Shown here in pieces: positions 1-11,231 of a DNA stretch of 64,000 nucleotides; positions within the stretch are counted from its first letter, which is position 1, and each line of letters starts with the position of its first letter. A model generated the notes under the pieces. It worked only from the letters and a program-made list of their open reading frames with translations, was not told where the DNA came from and did no database searches. The DNA is taken from NCBI RefSeq assembly GCF_000275845.1, contig NW_006766900.1, forward strand, positions 269,639-333,638, written 5' to 3'. A program made the translations under genes and the position numbers. This DNA comes from Dichomitus squalens LYAD-421 SS1. Taxonomy: Eukaryota; Basidiomycota; Agaricomycetes; Polyporales; Polyporaceae.

Positions 1-553
1 AGTCCTCCCGTTGCGTGAACGCAGCCGTGAGCCTCCCGACCGTGCGGACCCAGACACCCTTTACGCCCTCCGTCTCCATTGCGCCCCGGAGTTCTCCTAA
101 CGACGGCATGCTGCTTCCCGAAGGTGTCGCTGGGATTCCAAGCGGTCCCTCCAAAGTATGTCTCCGTAGCGTCGTGCTGTATGCGAAGTGCGCGTTCGCG
201 TCCGGGTGTGTGGGCTGAGGTTCCTCATGGTGGTCTCCGGAGAAATGGGAGAAGTATGCCGATGCTGGAGGTGATTCGCTGCGGTACTGGGCGTATACCG
301 GAGCACGGGAACTCGCCGAGTACGTTGCACGACCGGAAGAGGAGGACGCTTGGCCGGGTCGCTTGCGGTCCATAGCGAGACGAAGCACCGAGGAGAGTTA
401 TGCGGTCGACGAGTGTACCCACAGTCCGTGCCAGGTGAGATAAAACGCAGAATGAGTGCAGAGTCGGTCTTGGAGGTAGCAGAGCAAGTGGTGGCAGCCA
501 AGTACTTTCACGCGGAAATAGATACGGTCCGACAAACATGCACGCAAAATGTT
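1..553. other. No recognisable gene
   Basis: Several overlapping open frames run through this stretch on both strands, but none has a recognisable domain, a convincing start or intron signals. I see no gene here. Confidence 0.4.
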
Positions 554-651
554 TGGCCAACGCCGGGATCGAACCGACGACCTTGGCGTGTCGTGGAACC
601 GGAGTTGTCACTATATTAGCACCACGCTCTAACCAACTGAGCTAGTCGGCC
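554..651 (-). tRNA. tRNA-Ile (anticodon AAU) with intron
   Basis: Read on the minus strand, a full cloverleaf folds. The acceptor stem GGCCGAC pairs with GTTGGCC, the D-arm is GCTC/GAGC, the anticodon loop is CTAATA with anticodon AAT, and the T-arm is GTCGG-TTCGATC-CCGGC, followed by discriminator A. The anticodon stem TGGTG/CGCCA is interrupted after position 37 by an intron of about 24 nt, as is usual for fungal nuclear tRNAs. A run of four T follows the 3' end (complement of 546-549) and could terminate RNA polymerase III. Confidence 0.95.
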
Positions 652-2984
652 ATGACACTAGCCGTTGTGGGTGTTATATCATCAGCTTTCTTATCCAACA
701 TGCCCTTGATCGTTTTCAGATATGTATCAAGACAAACAAATGCTCGACACGGCGTACACTTTCTGACGTACGTGAGGTGATACGACAACGGCTAGAGCAT
801 GTAGTTGATACAAGGTCGCTATGTCAGGACGCAGCACGGCTTTCAGCTACTGCAGTTCAACAAGACGCGACCTGCCCTGAACTCAACCCTAATTCGCCTT
901 GTTGAACTGTTTCCCAATGTTGCCGATAGCCAAATAGCCGACGCACCAAGCAGGAAATAGCAGCGACGAGCCAGCGACATCCCACGATGACAGCGCGTAC
1001 AATATACATGAACGTGCCTGCTGTACGGCCAGAGAAGGAAGAAAGCTTCGAGGTCATATTCTTTTTCACCCCTTCACTTCGCCACTGAACGTCTCTAATT
1101 CCCCTTCAGGAACGGCGCATCATTGACTATCTGCACGCGTACAGCACCACTGGTCGGCCACCAATACCATGTCCGCAACAGCCCACTGACCCGGCTCAAC
1201 GCGCTGCCCTTGGTTACCCGCCATTGTTCGAACCATACTCGGAATCAGAGGGTGGCGCCGTTGCTGCGGTGAACGGCATTGCAACAATGAGTAGCGCAGC
1301 ACCAGCCGTGGCCAATCTCGCTGCACAGGCCTTCCGTTCGACCGAAACGACGGAGTTTGGCACGAAGGCCTCTTACCAGAGCCTTGTCGCTCAACCCGAG
1401 TACGCGTGCTACTCGCCTGAGGTAACGCACTCAACCCGTGCATCAATTGTACGCATACTCACCCGTGATGGTCCTTCAGGAGTGCCGTGTGGAAGCGTAC
1501 CGATCGGGGAAGAAGTTTGCAGCGGACGTTCCATCTGCACCACAACGTCGTAAGGATGACCAGCTTGAGAGGATCGCCGCACTGACCTGTCTCCCCAGCG
1601 CCGCTGCTCTCTTCCATATCTATAAGCGCATCACAGTCGACACTCCCCCAGGCGGACAGCCTCCAGAGCGTCACCAGCATGCCGCCTTACGACCAGCACA
1701 GTTTCGAGGTGGGATGATCTGTGTTGTCGATGTGTTTACAGGCTTATCTGAGATAGGAGCTGCGCCTTGCGTGCTTGAAGGCGGGTCGCCCGCTCACTTC
1801 TCCGGAGATCATCTCCCAGAATGCCGTGCTAAGACTCACAGTCTAAAACCTCGGACAATGGTCTGGTCTGCAGCTCCATCATGATCCTCCGCATACCCTG
1901 TACGATCGACGTTGACGAGAATGCCCTGGAATTGTATCAATATCATCCGTTTCTTGGTCTCATCTCGCCCTATCTGGTCTTCGCTTCCACTCGCCTTGGC
2001 TATCTGACATCGGGATCTGCCCCTCATGAATCAGCACGTCTCATTATGTGCGTGGTTACTCACATCGTGCGCAGGTGGCCTGTACATGATTCCGGGTCGC
2101 TGAGGGCCGATATACTATGGCGAACTGCCAGTCCAGTCAAAGACGACTACCGCAGCACGTTGCGCGCCCTCGGAGGCTACCGCCGTGCATATTCAACACC
2201 AAGTTTGAGCGAGTAACGTGTGCTTCGTTCTATCTATCTAGAACGTGGTTCGGTGTCTTTCATGCCCACGACGACTATGGCGTTGCTCTTGACGTTTCAT
2301 GTGCGCGGGCAGAACACCGTCGCGACTATCGACAATGCATCTCCATAATCCTCATCGTGTCTTGCGTCTACTCAGAGTCGTACGCACATTGAACTTCTTT
2401 GGCAGCGCAGGCTAGAGTTGTGCACCTGAAGCCAGTCATACATTCCGAACTACTGCTACAGCTAAATAAATAATATATACAGGAGATCCAAACACGCTGC
2501 ACCCTGATGCCGCTTTTCTTCGGGAACCTATATGCGTCCTCTTCCCTATCGTCGTCATGCTCATCCTCCTGTGCAGAAGGCTCCTCTGTCTAGAAATGGG
2601 AGGCGAGGAGATGGCCTACCGCGACGCCAAGTAGCTTGGCTCCTTCCATCAAGAGGTCGCCCATCCCTTCATGTGCGTCTTCATCACGGTCTTCGCTGAT
2701 CGAGGAAAGATCTCCCGAACGTGTAGAGCGAGACCGCTCAACACCGGCCATCCTTCAAAGAGCCCAATCATACAGAGTTTCTCCGATTTGATCAGATAAC
2801 TTCGATCCCCAACGCATATACAGATTCGATATAAGTACGTTCTATGAGATACAGGTATGTATAGGCTGTGCAACAATGGATATTGATACATGAGTCTCTA
2901 GGCTCTAGGTGATGCAATACACAGCGCTCTCGGCGCGAAATGACCACGGGCCGACGCCCGCAGGGCGTCAAAGATCTACGCCCT
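652..2984. other. No recognised gene; possible degenerate coding stretch
   Basis: Between about 1110 and 2216 the plus strand holds three consecutive open frames in different registers: 1110-1553, 1438-1884 and 1881-2216. The first opens directly after a good acceptor (ccccttcag) and stays open for 148 codons. They do not join with obvious introns and match no family I know. This may be a decayed gene or simply chance frames in GC-rich DNA. Confidence 0.3.
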
Positions 2985-3926
2985 CTATTGACGACTAGCG
3001 ACCGTGGTTAACCACGACCAGCCGCGCGCGATCTTCTCGATACGCTCCACCTCCTCCCCGCTTACCTCCCCCTTCCATACGCTCAAAATGCTGTCTTCCT
3101 CATCAATGCACCTCAAAATCTCCTCTGCCCCACGCCCAGCGACGAACGAAAGATAACAGCCAAGCACACACATCGCGTCCGTCGGACGACCAGGCGGCGC
3201 AGTGACCAGCACTCGGACGGTCGACTGCTCAGGCATTGCCGCAAGGGTCTGCGGGAGCGACTCGCCCAAGAAGTCACGCGCCGCGCGCAGCTGCGCGTCC
3301 GTCAGCGCGAGCGCCGCGCGCCCTTCTCGGACTCGTGCGGTTTCCGGAAGGACGAGGCGGAGGCGTTGTGCCTTCAACTCAGGGTCCCAGCACCGCTCAG
3401 CACCGTCCGGCGCGTGCGCCTCCTCAGCGGCGTAAGTCATCTCGACGACATGCGTGAAGTCCTCTTCGTACGCCCAGCTGCTGCTCGCCTTGGACCGGTC
3501 GCTGAACGCGACCCAGAGCGCAGGGATGATGGCCTGCAGGTGCGGCTCATCTGCCCTGGGCGGATTGGGCGTCGGGATTGGAATCGCAGGAGTCTCTGGC
3601 TTCGGCGCGGACTTCTGCCTCACGAGGGCTTCAGGATTAAAATTCTGGAAGCGGGGCTTGGGGTTGCGCCGGCGTGGGAGATTGCTCCTGTGGGGCTGGA
3701 CGTGGCCCTTGGGCGACCAAGGCCCGGGCGGGATGACGTTGACGTTAGCGTTGAATGGTGCTTCGATTTGTAGCGTCAAGGTGACCCCGCGACGGTCGCG
3801 CATAGGGTGGCGGATGGAAGGCGCGGGAGGAGGGAAGACGCTGAGGGGAGTGGTGGGGTACTTGCTCGAGGACCTCGTCCTGGTCGGGATGGCGAGGGGC
3901 GGCAGTGCAACTTGTGTAAGGGCCAT
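2985..3926 (-). CDS. Phosphatase-like (DSP/PTP fold) protein, probably catalytically inactive
   Basis: Single-exon frame of 313 codons. The first 125 residues are Pro/Arg-rich and look disordered. From about residue 130 it becomes globular (PALWVAFSDRSKASSSWAYE) and ends in a helix-rich segment. The pattern in the last 100 residues (STVRVLVTAPPGRPTDAM, then a hydrophobic helix) resembles the P-loop strand-loop-helix of dual-specificity phosphatases. The canonical loop HCxxGxxR would fall at TAPPGRPTDAM, so the catalytic Cys is absent. I recall similar uncharacterised basidiomycete proteins with the same GRPTDAM loop. Function is unknown; a pseudophosphatase or phosphate-binding role is inference. 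That it is a real gene is well supported by frame length and codon bias. Confidence 0.7.
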   Translation of the reverse strand: MALTQVALPPLAIPTRTRSSSKYPTTPLSVFPPPAPSIRHPMRDRRGVTLTLQIEAPFNANVNVIPPGPWSPKGHVQPHRSNLPRRRNPKPRFQNFNPEALVRQKSAPKPETPAIPIPTPNPPRADEPHLQAIIPALWVAFSDRSKASSSWAYEEDFTHVVEMTYAAEEAHAPDGAERCWDPELKAQRLRLVLPETARVREGRAALALTDAQLRAARDFLGESLPQTLAAMPEQSTVRVLVTAPPGRPTDAMCVLGCYLSFVAGRGAEEILRCIDEEDSILSVWKGEVSGEEVERIEKIARGWSWLTTVASRQ

Positions 3927-5117
3927 GGCGGCGATAGTCTACGAGAAGGTATCGGTGGGCGATAGGAACGACCGGCACGCTGGATAGCGAGAGCTTTGCT
4001 AACGTGCAGAAGGGAGCCGATAGACGATGACGATAAGGAAGAAGCAGGTTAAGACGCCGTCAAGTCGCAGACTGTGGACAAGATAGGTGAGTGGGAGATA
4101 GTGCAGAATACGTAGGACGCCTTACTTATGTAGTGCACAACACGAGGTGAGGTGCCGCAGCGCGAGCCGCAAACACGAGGCAGGCGTTGGGGGGCAGTAG
4201 ACTAATCTAACAAAGTGCGTTTGTCTCGCGCTGTGGCTGGGTAGGGTGCGTGCACACTCGTTTCCGCTCAAAGAAGTCTCTTTATATACCCCAGAGTTCT
4301 GCGCAACACGATGCAAGGGTAACCAGAGTAATCTGAACTGACCACGATGCCGAATCGACCCCTACCCGTATCCGACGGGGGTCACTTAGGCTTCCGGCCA
4401 GCGCTCAGGCAAGATTTCGATCACCCAAAGGCTTTGGGGCGATTCATGGGTTGTTTCTTGAGCTCATCAAGAGCTATCGAATTGGCATGTGATCGAACGC
4501 AGGCGGCTTTCCCTCGCTCAACCTGTCCAGTCGTAGATCATAATCCATGATAGCGTTGACCACCTGGTCTTTGTCTCTGTGACGCGCAGCGGCCCAGTGC
4601 AGGCAAGCAATCCCAAGCACTCTAGTCCATCATGAATTCTGTTAAAAACACCGTCAGTATACTTGTCGATTGCAAGGCAGGTGATCTGCTTGATCTGCCA
4701 ATCGGATACAGAATGCAGACCACACATGCTCTTAGCGGAATCAAGGAGTCTCCCAAATGGAACCAGCTGCAGGTGCTGTCGCCCTCAAGACTGTGCCGGT
4801 GTCCAGGCCAGATTTGGATGATCAGCGGTTCTCAGTCGCGAATCTCATCCGCCCTCCATGGGCCGTATTATCATGTGGCGCGACCTCGGAACGGACCGTC
4901 TACCCATCCCGAGGAGACGCTTCCCAATCCAGAAGTCACGACGCCTCGAAGGTCTTGGCATTGCGCGCCATCAGACATCAGATGTAGCCCAAAAAGGCCA
5001 TGACGGTCGTCAGATTCGTAGTGCTATGGTACACATGATCCCAGTTGATCCCGAAGTCAGCCCATGTCGTAATCCGAGAAAGTACTTCCGAACATTCAAC
5101 CCGACGCCCCATCCCAA
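3927..5117. other. Intergenic; one ankyrin-like fragment
   Basis: Apart from the short ankyrin-like frame at 4474-4626 (listed separately) I find no supported gene. Other frames here are short and lack intron signals or domain similarity. Confidence 0.4.
4474..4626 (-). pseudogene. Possible ankyrin-repeat fragment
   Basis: A 50-codon minus-strand frame contains GIACLHWAAARHRDKDQVV. This fits the ankyrin-repeat core (G-x-x-x-LHWAA, then a second helix). It is preceded in frame by a stop and ends at TAG, with no start codon. An adjacent frame (4518-4727) continues upstream in another register, suggesting a frameshifted remnant. Only one repeat is visible, so the call is tentative. Confidence 0.25.
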
Positions 5118-6092
5118 TCACGCATGTCTCGCGCTCGACGAGAGCCTGCTGAACAGTCTCGACCATGCCCCGGGTTGAGCCTCCGCCTCCCTCCGCGCTG
5201 CAAGCTCCTTCGCCCGCGCGTCGGCTTCCATCTTCGTCTTCTGCTCCTCCATCGCGTTCTTCATCATAATCGGCCACTCCCACGGCTGGCTGCTATCCGG
5301 CAGCGAGTTGAAGTACTCCCATCCTCCAACCCCTCCCCAGTCCGTCCCGTACTGGTCCATCAGCTCATGGATGCTCGTAACGACGTTGTCGGGGCTGACA
5401 TAGCCGCCGCCGTTGGACGGGTTCGTGAGTACGAGCGCAGTCAGGCGCGGCGGGTCGATTCCCTGGTCGTAGTTGACGATGTCGATGTACTGATCGTCAG
5501 GGAAGAACGTGCCGAACCCGGAGTAGAACTGCGCGTTGTACCAGGAGATGAGGTCGCCAATGTTGTGCTCGAGCTGGATGTAGTCGAACCCGGATAGGTT
5601 CCCGCCCTCGGTGAGCGCGGACGCAACGGGCGCAAGGGTGATGATGAAGTCGTCGCCGAAGTCCGCCTTGAGCGTCTGGATGAGGTGCGTGATGGTTTCG
5701 AGCGACACCGACTGCTCAACGTCCAGGTCGATACCGTCGAGCTTGTACGTCGTTATCACGTCCTTCAGCGCAGGGTAGTAGGTGTCGAAGAGGGAGTCCA
5801 CCAAACAGTCGTATGTACCCGCCGCCGCGCCACCAAGCATGCCGATCACCTTCGTCCCGTTACCCTGGAGCTGGGCGAGCTCGGGCCACATGGGGTCAAA
5901 GAAGGGATCGGCGGGCTGGTTATTGTTGAGGTGAACGATGTCAGGGCCGGTGTGGCCCATGTTGAGGTGGATCGCGGCGAGGAAAAGGTGTGTGACGTAG
6001 CCGATGAGCGGGAGCACCGAGACGTACTGCCCGTTCTGGTATTGCGTCTGGTAGTACATGACGACACGGTTCGCCACCGCGAGAGAGACCAT
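5118..6092 (-). CDS. Glycoside hydrolase family 18 protein (chitinase/endo-beta-N-acetylglucosaminidase type)
   Basis: Single-exon gene of 324 codons. The hallmark GH18 motif DxxDxDxE is intact as DGIDLDVE (residues 119-126), with E126 the expected catalytic acid and D124 its partner. GH18 barrel strands are visible at KVIGMLGGAA (81-90), FIITLAPVASAL (about 149-160) and WYNAQFYSGFG (about 184-194). The N-terminal pattern VVMYYQTQYQNGQYVS resembles small basidiomycete GH18 enzymes, some of which are ENGases acting on N-glycans. No signal peptide is visible: the protein opens almost directly into the first barrel strand. The C-terminus carries a charged Ala/Glu/Lys helix (KNAMEEQKTKMEADARAKEL). 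A cytosolic role or non-classical export is therefore likely. Whether the substrate is chitin or N-glycan cannot be decided from sequence alone. Confidence 0.9.
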   Translation of the reverse strand: MVSLAVANRVVMYYQTQYQNGQYVSVLPLIGYVTHLFLAAIHLNMGHTGPDIVHLNNNQPADPFFDPMWPELAQLQGNGTKVIGMLGGAAAGTYDCLVDSLFDTYYPALKDVITTYKLDGIDLDVEQSVSLETITHLIQTLKADFGDDFIITLAPVASALTEGGNLSGFDYIQLEHNIGDLISWYNAQFYSGFGTFFPDDQYIDIVNYDQGIDPPRLTALVLTNPSNGGGYVSPDNVVTSIHELMDQYGTDWGGVGGWEYFNSLPDSSQPWEWPIMMKNAMEEQKTKMEADARAKELAARREAEAQPGAWSRLFSRLSSSARHA

Positions 6093-6172
6093 GATGGGCG
6101 GGCGGAAGGGGGAAGGGACGGGGTTAGGCGGGGCGGGCTCGGCCTACCGAGGCTAGCTGCCTTTCTATCAGC

Positions 6173-6178
6173 TTTATA
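6173..6178 (-). promoter_or_regulatory. TATA box of the GH18 gene
   Basis: TATAAA on the minus strand lies 81 nt upstream of the GH18 start codon, a usual fungal distance. Confidence 0.5.
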
Positions 6179-6183
6179 CCCGG

Positions 6184-7719
6184 CTTGCATTGGCAGACGA
6201 GCAGAGAGATGTCCATCCGATACAGGGAAATGCGTTGCCTTCTTCCAGGTACGCAGTCACGAGCGACGGGATGCGGACGTGGCACATGCGGACGACAAGC
6301 TATCAGCGAGGCCGCATAGTCAATGGAAGCCCTAACAAAGTCTGGGCATCAAGGGAACATACTGTGTTCGATAATCGTCCCGAAAGAGCGAAGCTGGTGA
6401 TGAGTGTTGCACGAGGACCCGATTCTTTCAGAAACGACGCTGTCTGTAGGGAACGTCAGATAAACGCAGCGGTATGTCACCATGCACCCCGCGGGCGCGA
6501 ATATGCGTCAGTCTTGGCTCATGACAATTCATCGGGGAGGATATCGGACAGGCACCGTGCAAGTATCAGACTCCTGTCATATGAGGGGACCGGAGGACCG
6601 TGTATCCGAAGTGATATTGAATGATACAAGCGCACAGTTCACGCTTTCTTCAAACCGGAGGAAGTTCAGACGACTATTTGGTCCTCGGGCCCCGTAGTGC
6701 GGACGTACCTGATCCTGGCAGCGAGGTCACCTCCGTCGTGCACGACGTTTTCCCTTGACTAAGCCGAATTTGACGGACGTTATGCCGATGAGTTGATGAT
6801 GTACGTAGTCATCCTGAGAGTACGTGCTGGGCGTACTCACCATTCGAGTGCCAGACAACGGCCTCCATGACGGCCACTCATCAGAACGCGCGCATTATTT
6901 ACTTCGTCCTGCGAACGAGCTTAAGTATACAGTAAGACTCCGCAGAAAGGATGGACAGGGCTGCGAACAAAGTTGCCATATGACCCTGGGATGCGCGCTC
7001 GGTTGTGCCACGCGTGTATCGGCGCCCCGGATTCGCTCACCTTCCCACATCCAACGCCAAGCAGACAGCGACCTACGCAGTGTCCCTCCTGCGCCTCTAA
7101 CATTGCGAATTTCATCACCACCCACGCCCCTACAAGCTTCCGCTCATTGTCACTCACAGTCTGTCGCGTCCATCAGCACCGCATTGAGTTGCCCGAGCTG
7201 GGTCCCTATCCCGTGCGTCAGCCGCGACTCGCACGATGAGGATGCAGAAGCGGATCCAATTGAGTAGTCGGCGCACGAAGCGCATGTCGCTCACGTAGGC
7301 CAATCGGAGTCCTGACACAGGTAGAGAACTGTTCCCTCGCGCGAACCAAGAGAGCGAACGGCCGGAGAGTATCCGGTGGCGGTGTACGTGAACATGAGCC
7401 GTGACATTGTTTAGCTGTTATTACATCGAGCTCGTCGCCGCACCTTACATCGCGCTGCCTGTCTCATGAAAGCGCGTCCTCGCAGTCCGGAATGGGAAAT
7501 AGCCTTGCTAATGACTTACACAGATGACACGTCCGTATCACCGTAGCTTCTCCCGAATCTTCCGCCACGTACGTCTTACGGGTCCCTTCTTTTCCTGGCA
7601 ATCCGAGTTACGCCAATCAGGAATAACAGCTGTGGGAATGGTATTGTGCTGGTACATACGTGACTTTCACTGGCCGAGCTAGCAGCAAGTGACAAAGGAG
7701 GGAAGTCGGACATCGAGTC
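6184..7719. other. No recognised gene
   Basis: Frames up to 147 codons occur on the plus strand (for example 6824-7267), but they lack domain similarity and intron signals. I see no supported gene. Confidence 0.4.
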
Positions 7720-8850
7720 TCATTCGACCTTACTCGGATTTTGACTGTTGCCTGCGCTCGCCGACGATGTAGTTGCACCACCCCATCGTCGAGGTGCTGC
7801 TGGCTATGGGGTACCAATGAGTATGCGCGTGCACCGTGAGACGTGACGCAGACTTACTGAGACAGGACTGTTGGTTGCACTGATCTGAGTGGCGTTTCCG
7901 CGGCTGTTATTTGCGGCTACTTGTGCCAACGGGCTGATAGGGACTGAGGGCGGAAACTCGTTGGCTAGACTGCGACTCGAGCCGCTCTGCGTCTCGACCG
8001 TACTAACAACCTGGTGCGGTGTTTGATGGTAACCAGAGGTTGAGGATACCGTGTATCCGACCATGGAGTGATGACTATGAATTAGCGAGTAGTACGAGAC
8101 AGGATAGCCTCACCGTTGATTGCTGTAGGATCGGAACTCCACCGTAGGGTATTTGGCTGATCGCCCCACTGAGAGGTTCGTCTTCGAAGTCGGTGATTGT
8201 ACCGAAGATGATTTTGCCAGGTTCCGTACTACTACTCCTTGCTGCTAAAATAGCTGGCTATCACCCTGAGTCAGTGTAGCACTAGGCGGGAGGAGGGTTC
8301 TCGCGCTTCATCACTTACACGGACACTGCTAGTTGACTCAGAGGTCGCCGCAAGCTGCGCGACGTTTGTGTCTATCTTCAAGAGCGTTTCAGCAGGCTGG
8401 GGATTGGACCCCATGGCGGACTCAGGTGGTGGTGTGCGTCCCGCCGCCGTTGGAGGCGTGTGGAAGACGCTGGGGAACAAGGGGCAGGCCATCAACGAGA
8501 ATGTTACCTGAAGGCGCGCATAGGGAACCAGACATACATTGAACTCAGGAGAGTCTGGGGCCAGCGTTCGAGAATGACCTGGTTGGCCAGCGATATGCGA
8601 GAGCTGGGAAGCAGCGACAACGGAGCCGAAGTCAAGTATGCCGCTCGGAGACCTTGAGGTAGGACTTGGCCATTTTGATTCTTTCTGTAATCGTGCGTCT
8701 ATAGGCTACGGATATGTCGTGGGCATGTCTCCAAGATGTCTCCCGATGTGGCACTTACTGAGGCGTGCGAATGTTCTCGACTCCCCACTGTGGGGCTGAT
8801 GGGAGCTGTGTTGATAGGGCTGCGGACGATGCCACTCTTTGTGCTAGCCG
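7720..8850 (-). CDS. Ser/Thr/Pro-rich multi-exon protein, function unknown (5' end unresolved)
   Basis: On the minus strand a chain of short frames joins through plausible GT-AG introns. Visible exon pieces are about 8751-8850 (TPASTKSGIVRSPINTAPIS), about 8538-8655 (SGILDFGSVVAASQLSHIAG), 8321-8469 (VFHTPPTAAGRTPPP), about 8114-8204 (GTITDFEDEPLSGAISQIPY), 7858-8074 and 7720-7803, ending in TGA. All pieces share a Ser/Thr/Pro-rich, low-complexity composition expected of an intrinsically disordered region. Upstream, a frame reaching 9103 may hold the N-terminal exons, but I could not find a convincing start. No domain is recognisable. It could be the disordered tail of a signalling or cell-surface protein, or a decaying gene. 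Confidence 0.4.
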
Positions 8851-9958
8851 GGGTACGTACGCCGCTGGCCGTCTTAGAGAGTGCGCAGAATAATATGCGG
8901 TTCAGAAAAACTCTCAAGCAGAGTAATGGAGTTGACCTTGCCTGTGGTACACCTTGCTGTTCGCAGGGGAAGAAATGATCCTGTTGAGATATCAGGTTGC
9001 TGCTACAAGGGGAGGAGGCATCGAGGACGTCAAGATTAACGCACCAGGTATTCTTGCCACAAAAAATGCAGCTCTGCCTCCCCTTCAGAAGTAAGTTTTG
9101 CACATGATGTGCGCCACCATTCCGTTCGAGTATAGATCATAGTGACCAATTGTTCATAGATCTCGGGCACTACTTAGACGTATAGTCGGCTCGTCTAAAT
9201 CTCGAGTTCTAGCTCATCTTACGTACTCGCAGATGGCGTTGTGTACTAATTTGCGGGACACCGATCGCAGAGGTTTGCCAGAGTTGATTGACAGGCCGGA
9301 ACGTCACGTGATGCTCCGCCAGGATGCGGAGCCTGCGTGTAGTGTTCTTGGCAAACCGCTGCCAACGCTGCCAATCTGCCAGAGGCAATTGCCAGGCGGC
9401 AAATGCCATTTTACCGGCCACCGAAGTTGGTGGCAGATACAGGGCGCTTGTTGTGCGCTTGCGGTATGGGATCGACGCCGGTCGACCAGAGACGGACTAG
9501 CTGCACTGTCCTTCCACACAACGCGAAAGAGGTTTCCTCCTAGCATTTTGTATCATGAATGAATTTTCGGCTAATGTGAAGTCGCTCCTGTAATTGTACT
9601 CTGTTGCGGGGAGTGGACGAACAACATCATAAACGTAAAATTCAGGTCCTGATCTTAACTTGAGAGCCCAGGATGATACTCAGTGGCCTCTTTGGCTCAC
9701 TCTACCCACTTTTCCTCGCCCGAGGCTCCCCAGTAGCGCGTGCCAATCTGCCAGTATTTACCGGCCCTGGCAATTGCCGTTTTGCCATTCTGCCATTTGC
9801 CGGAGGCCGAAACTATTCTGCCCTGCCAGTGTACACTACCTGCGTGGCCGACTTGCAGTGTGCACCGAACCACCATCAGGCCGCTGTGACTCAGTCAACA
9901 TATAGCTATATCTCATTGCTAAGTACCTTTCACTATCATACTCTACTGTTTTACTGCC
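8851..9958. repeat. Gene-poor stretch with two TGCCA-rich repeats
   Basis: Two blocks, about 9361-9419 and 9741-9812, share the core TGCCAATCTGCCAG plus CAATTGCC and ACCGGCC. They are internally near-palindromic (many TGGCA/TGCCA words). They look like degenerate termini of a small transposable element. No coding sequence is supported between them. Confidence 0.3.
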
Positions 9959-11231
9959 ATGGGCAAGAGTCTTGTCCCCGCGGCTCAAGCCTCCGCCACG
10001 CCGGAAAGTTCACCCAAAGCACCTAGATTCCCTCCCGTTGGGATGTACGGTGTAATGCAGATCAACCTCTCAGCTATGGTCCAGCACCTCCATGATGAAG
10101 ATGTTCTGGCGAGGGCTTCCTGCGTTGAGATGAAGAAGTATCTTGTGTACATACGCCAGGTATGTTATCTCACCTGATCTCCTTCGCCCATAGTCATGAA
10201 GTGTACCCCTCAGTTCGGAGAACTTCCTTTCCACAGCAGTCCATGGTGTCGCTACTCGGTTTCCTTCATTGGTGCTACTCTACGGTCAGAGGATCTAGCC
10301 ATAGGGATCACGTCTGACATGGTCGTCCCTATCTTCCCATGCTCTCTCTCGGGACGGCCGCAAGCTACTCCCTCACGACCGTTTCCCTTCCCGAACTGCT
10401 ACCACTAGGTCTGCACTGACGCAGAGGTCCGCATACGTACAAAACCAGGCGGTTACGATGAAGATCGAGCGGTCAAGCAAACCATCCCGGAGCACATCAG
10501 CCTAGTCAAGATATTCTCAGATGACTGCGAACGTATAGAGATGAACGAAATGGCATTCAAGGAGGCCTTCGCCACCATAGTCACTTCCCCTCCCGTCGAG
10601 TCTCCCGAGCCACTTCCGCCCTCCGAAGACGTTCCACTGGAAGACGGAACCGACGTCGTGGATGACGAGCGTTCCTGGACCTCCTCCCCCGCTTTCTCAG
10701 AGGAGCCTCTCCCGGATGTCTTTGGGCTTGAGCACGACCCCAATATAGAGGCACGCATTCCTCTTGTCGACCTATGGTCAGACCTCGAGAATCACATTTC
10801 CGCCGACACCATCACTGATCCCAGGGAGTTTGAGGAAGAGGTCCGGCAAGTTCAGTCGTGAGTAGCGTCGTAAGGTTTGGTTAATGATACTGAATGACAG
10901 TTGTTGGCAGGATCGTCGATGAAGCTATCGGTCGTCTATACGAGGCTGGAAAACCAATTCCGGATCCACGGCATTTCGCGCAGAACGCACAACTGCACGC
11001 AGTACCGCCTTCAGACACAGCGCCCGGACAGGTGGGTGGTACTAAGTCGATCGCTACCGCAGTTGTTGGAGGGGATACTAACAAGCCGCGTACGTATCCA
11101 TCTTCGACATTGCGGTCCGCAGAGCTAACCGGGGATGCATTGACATATCAGGTCCTAATCCAAAGATGTCCGACTTTCTAAGTTCATTGCTGAGGTCACT
11201 AGGACAGCGGCTCTTTGGTCGCATTCAGTAG
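9959..11231 (+). pseudogene. Family A protein, solitary third copy with one in-frame stop
   Basis: This is a divergent paralogue of the gene at 44853. Exon 1 (from 9959) contains GMYGVMQINLSAMVQHL, matching GTYGIAQLDIEATIEHL of the other copy. After an intron the next exon aligns through VVPIFPCS...PFPFPNCYH (compare CVPIFPAT...PFPFTNCYH). The next codon should be Trp but is TAG (10406-10408). The same frame then stays open to 10861 and still aligns (EDRAVKQTIPEHISLVKIFS, ARIPLVDLWSDLE). Downstream exons (from about 10911 and 11153) end at TAG 11229-11231 with LLRSLGQRLFG, matching the C-terminal exon of the other copies. A single premature stop in an otherwise clean frame suggests a recent null allele or a sequencing error. 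The middle part is expanded by an acidic Pro-rich insert. No B partner lies beside it. Function is unknown. Confidence 0.6.
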
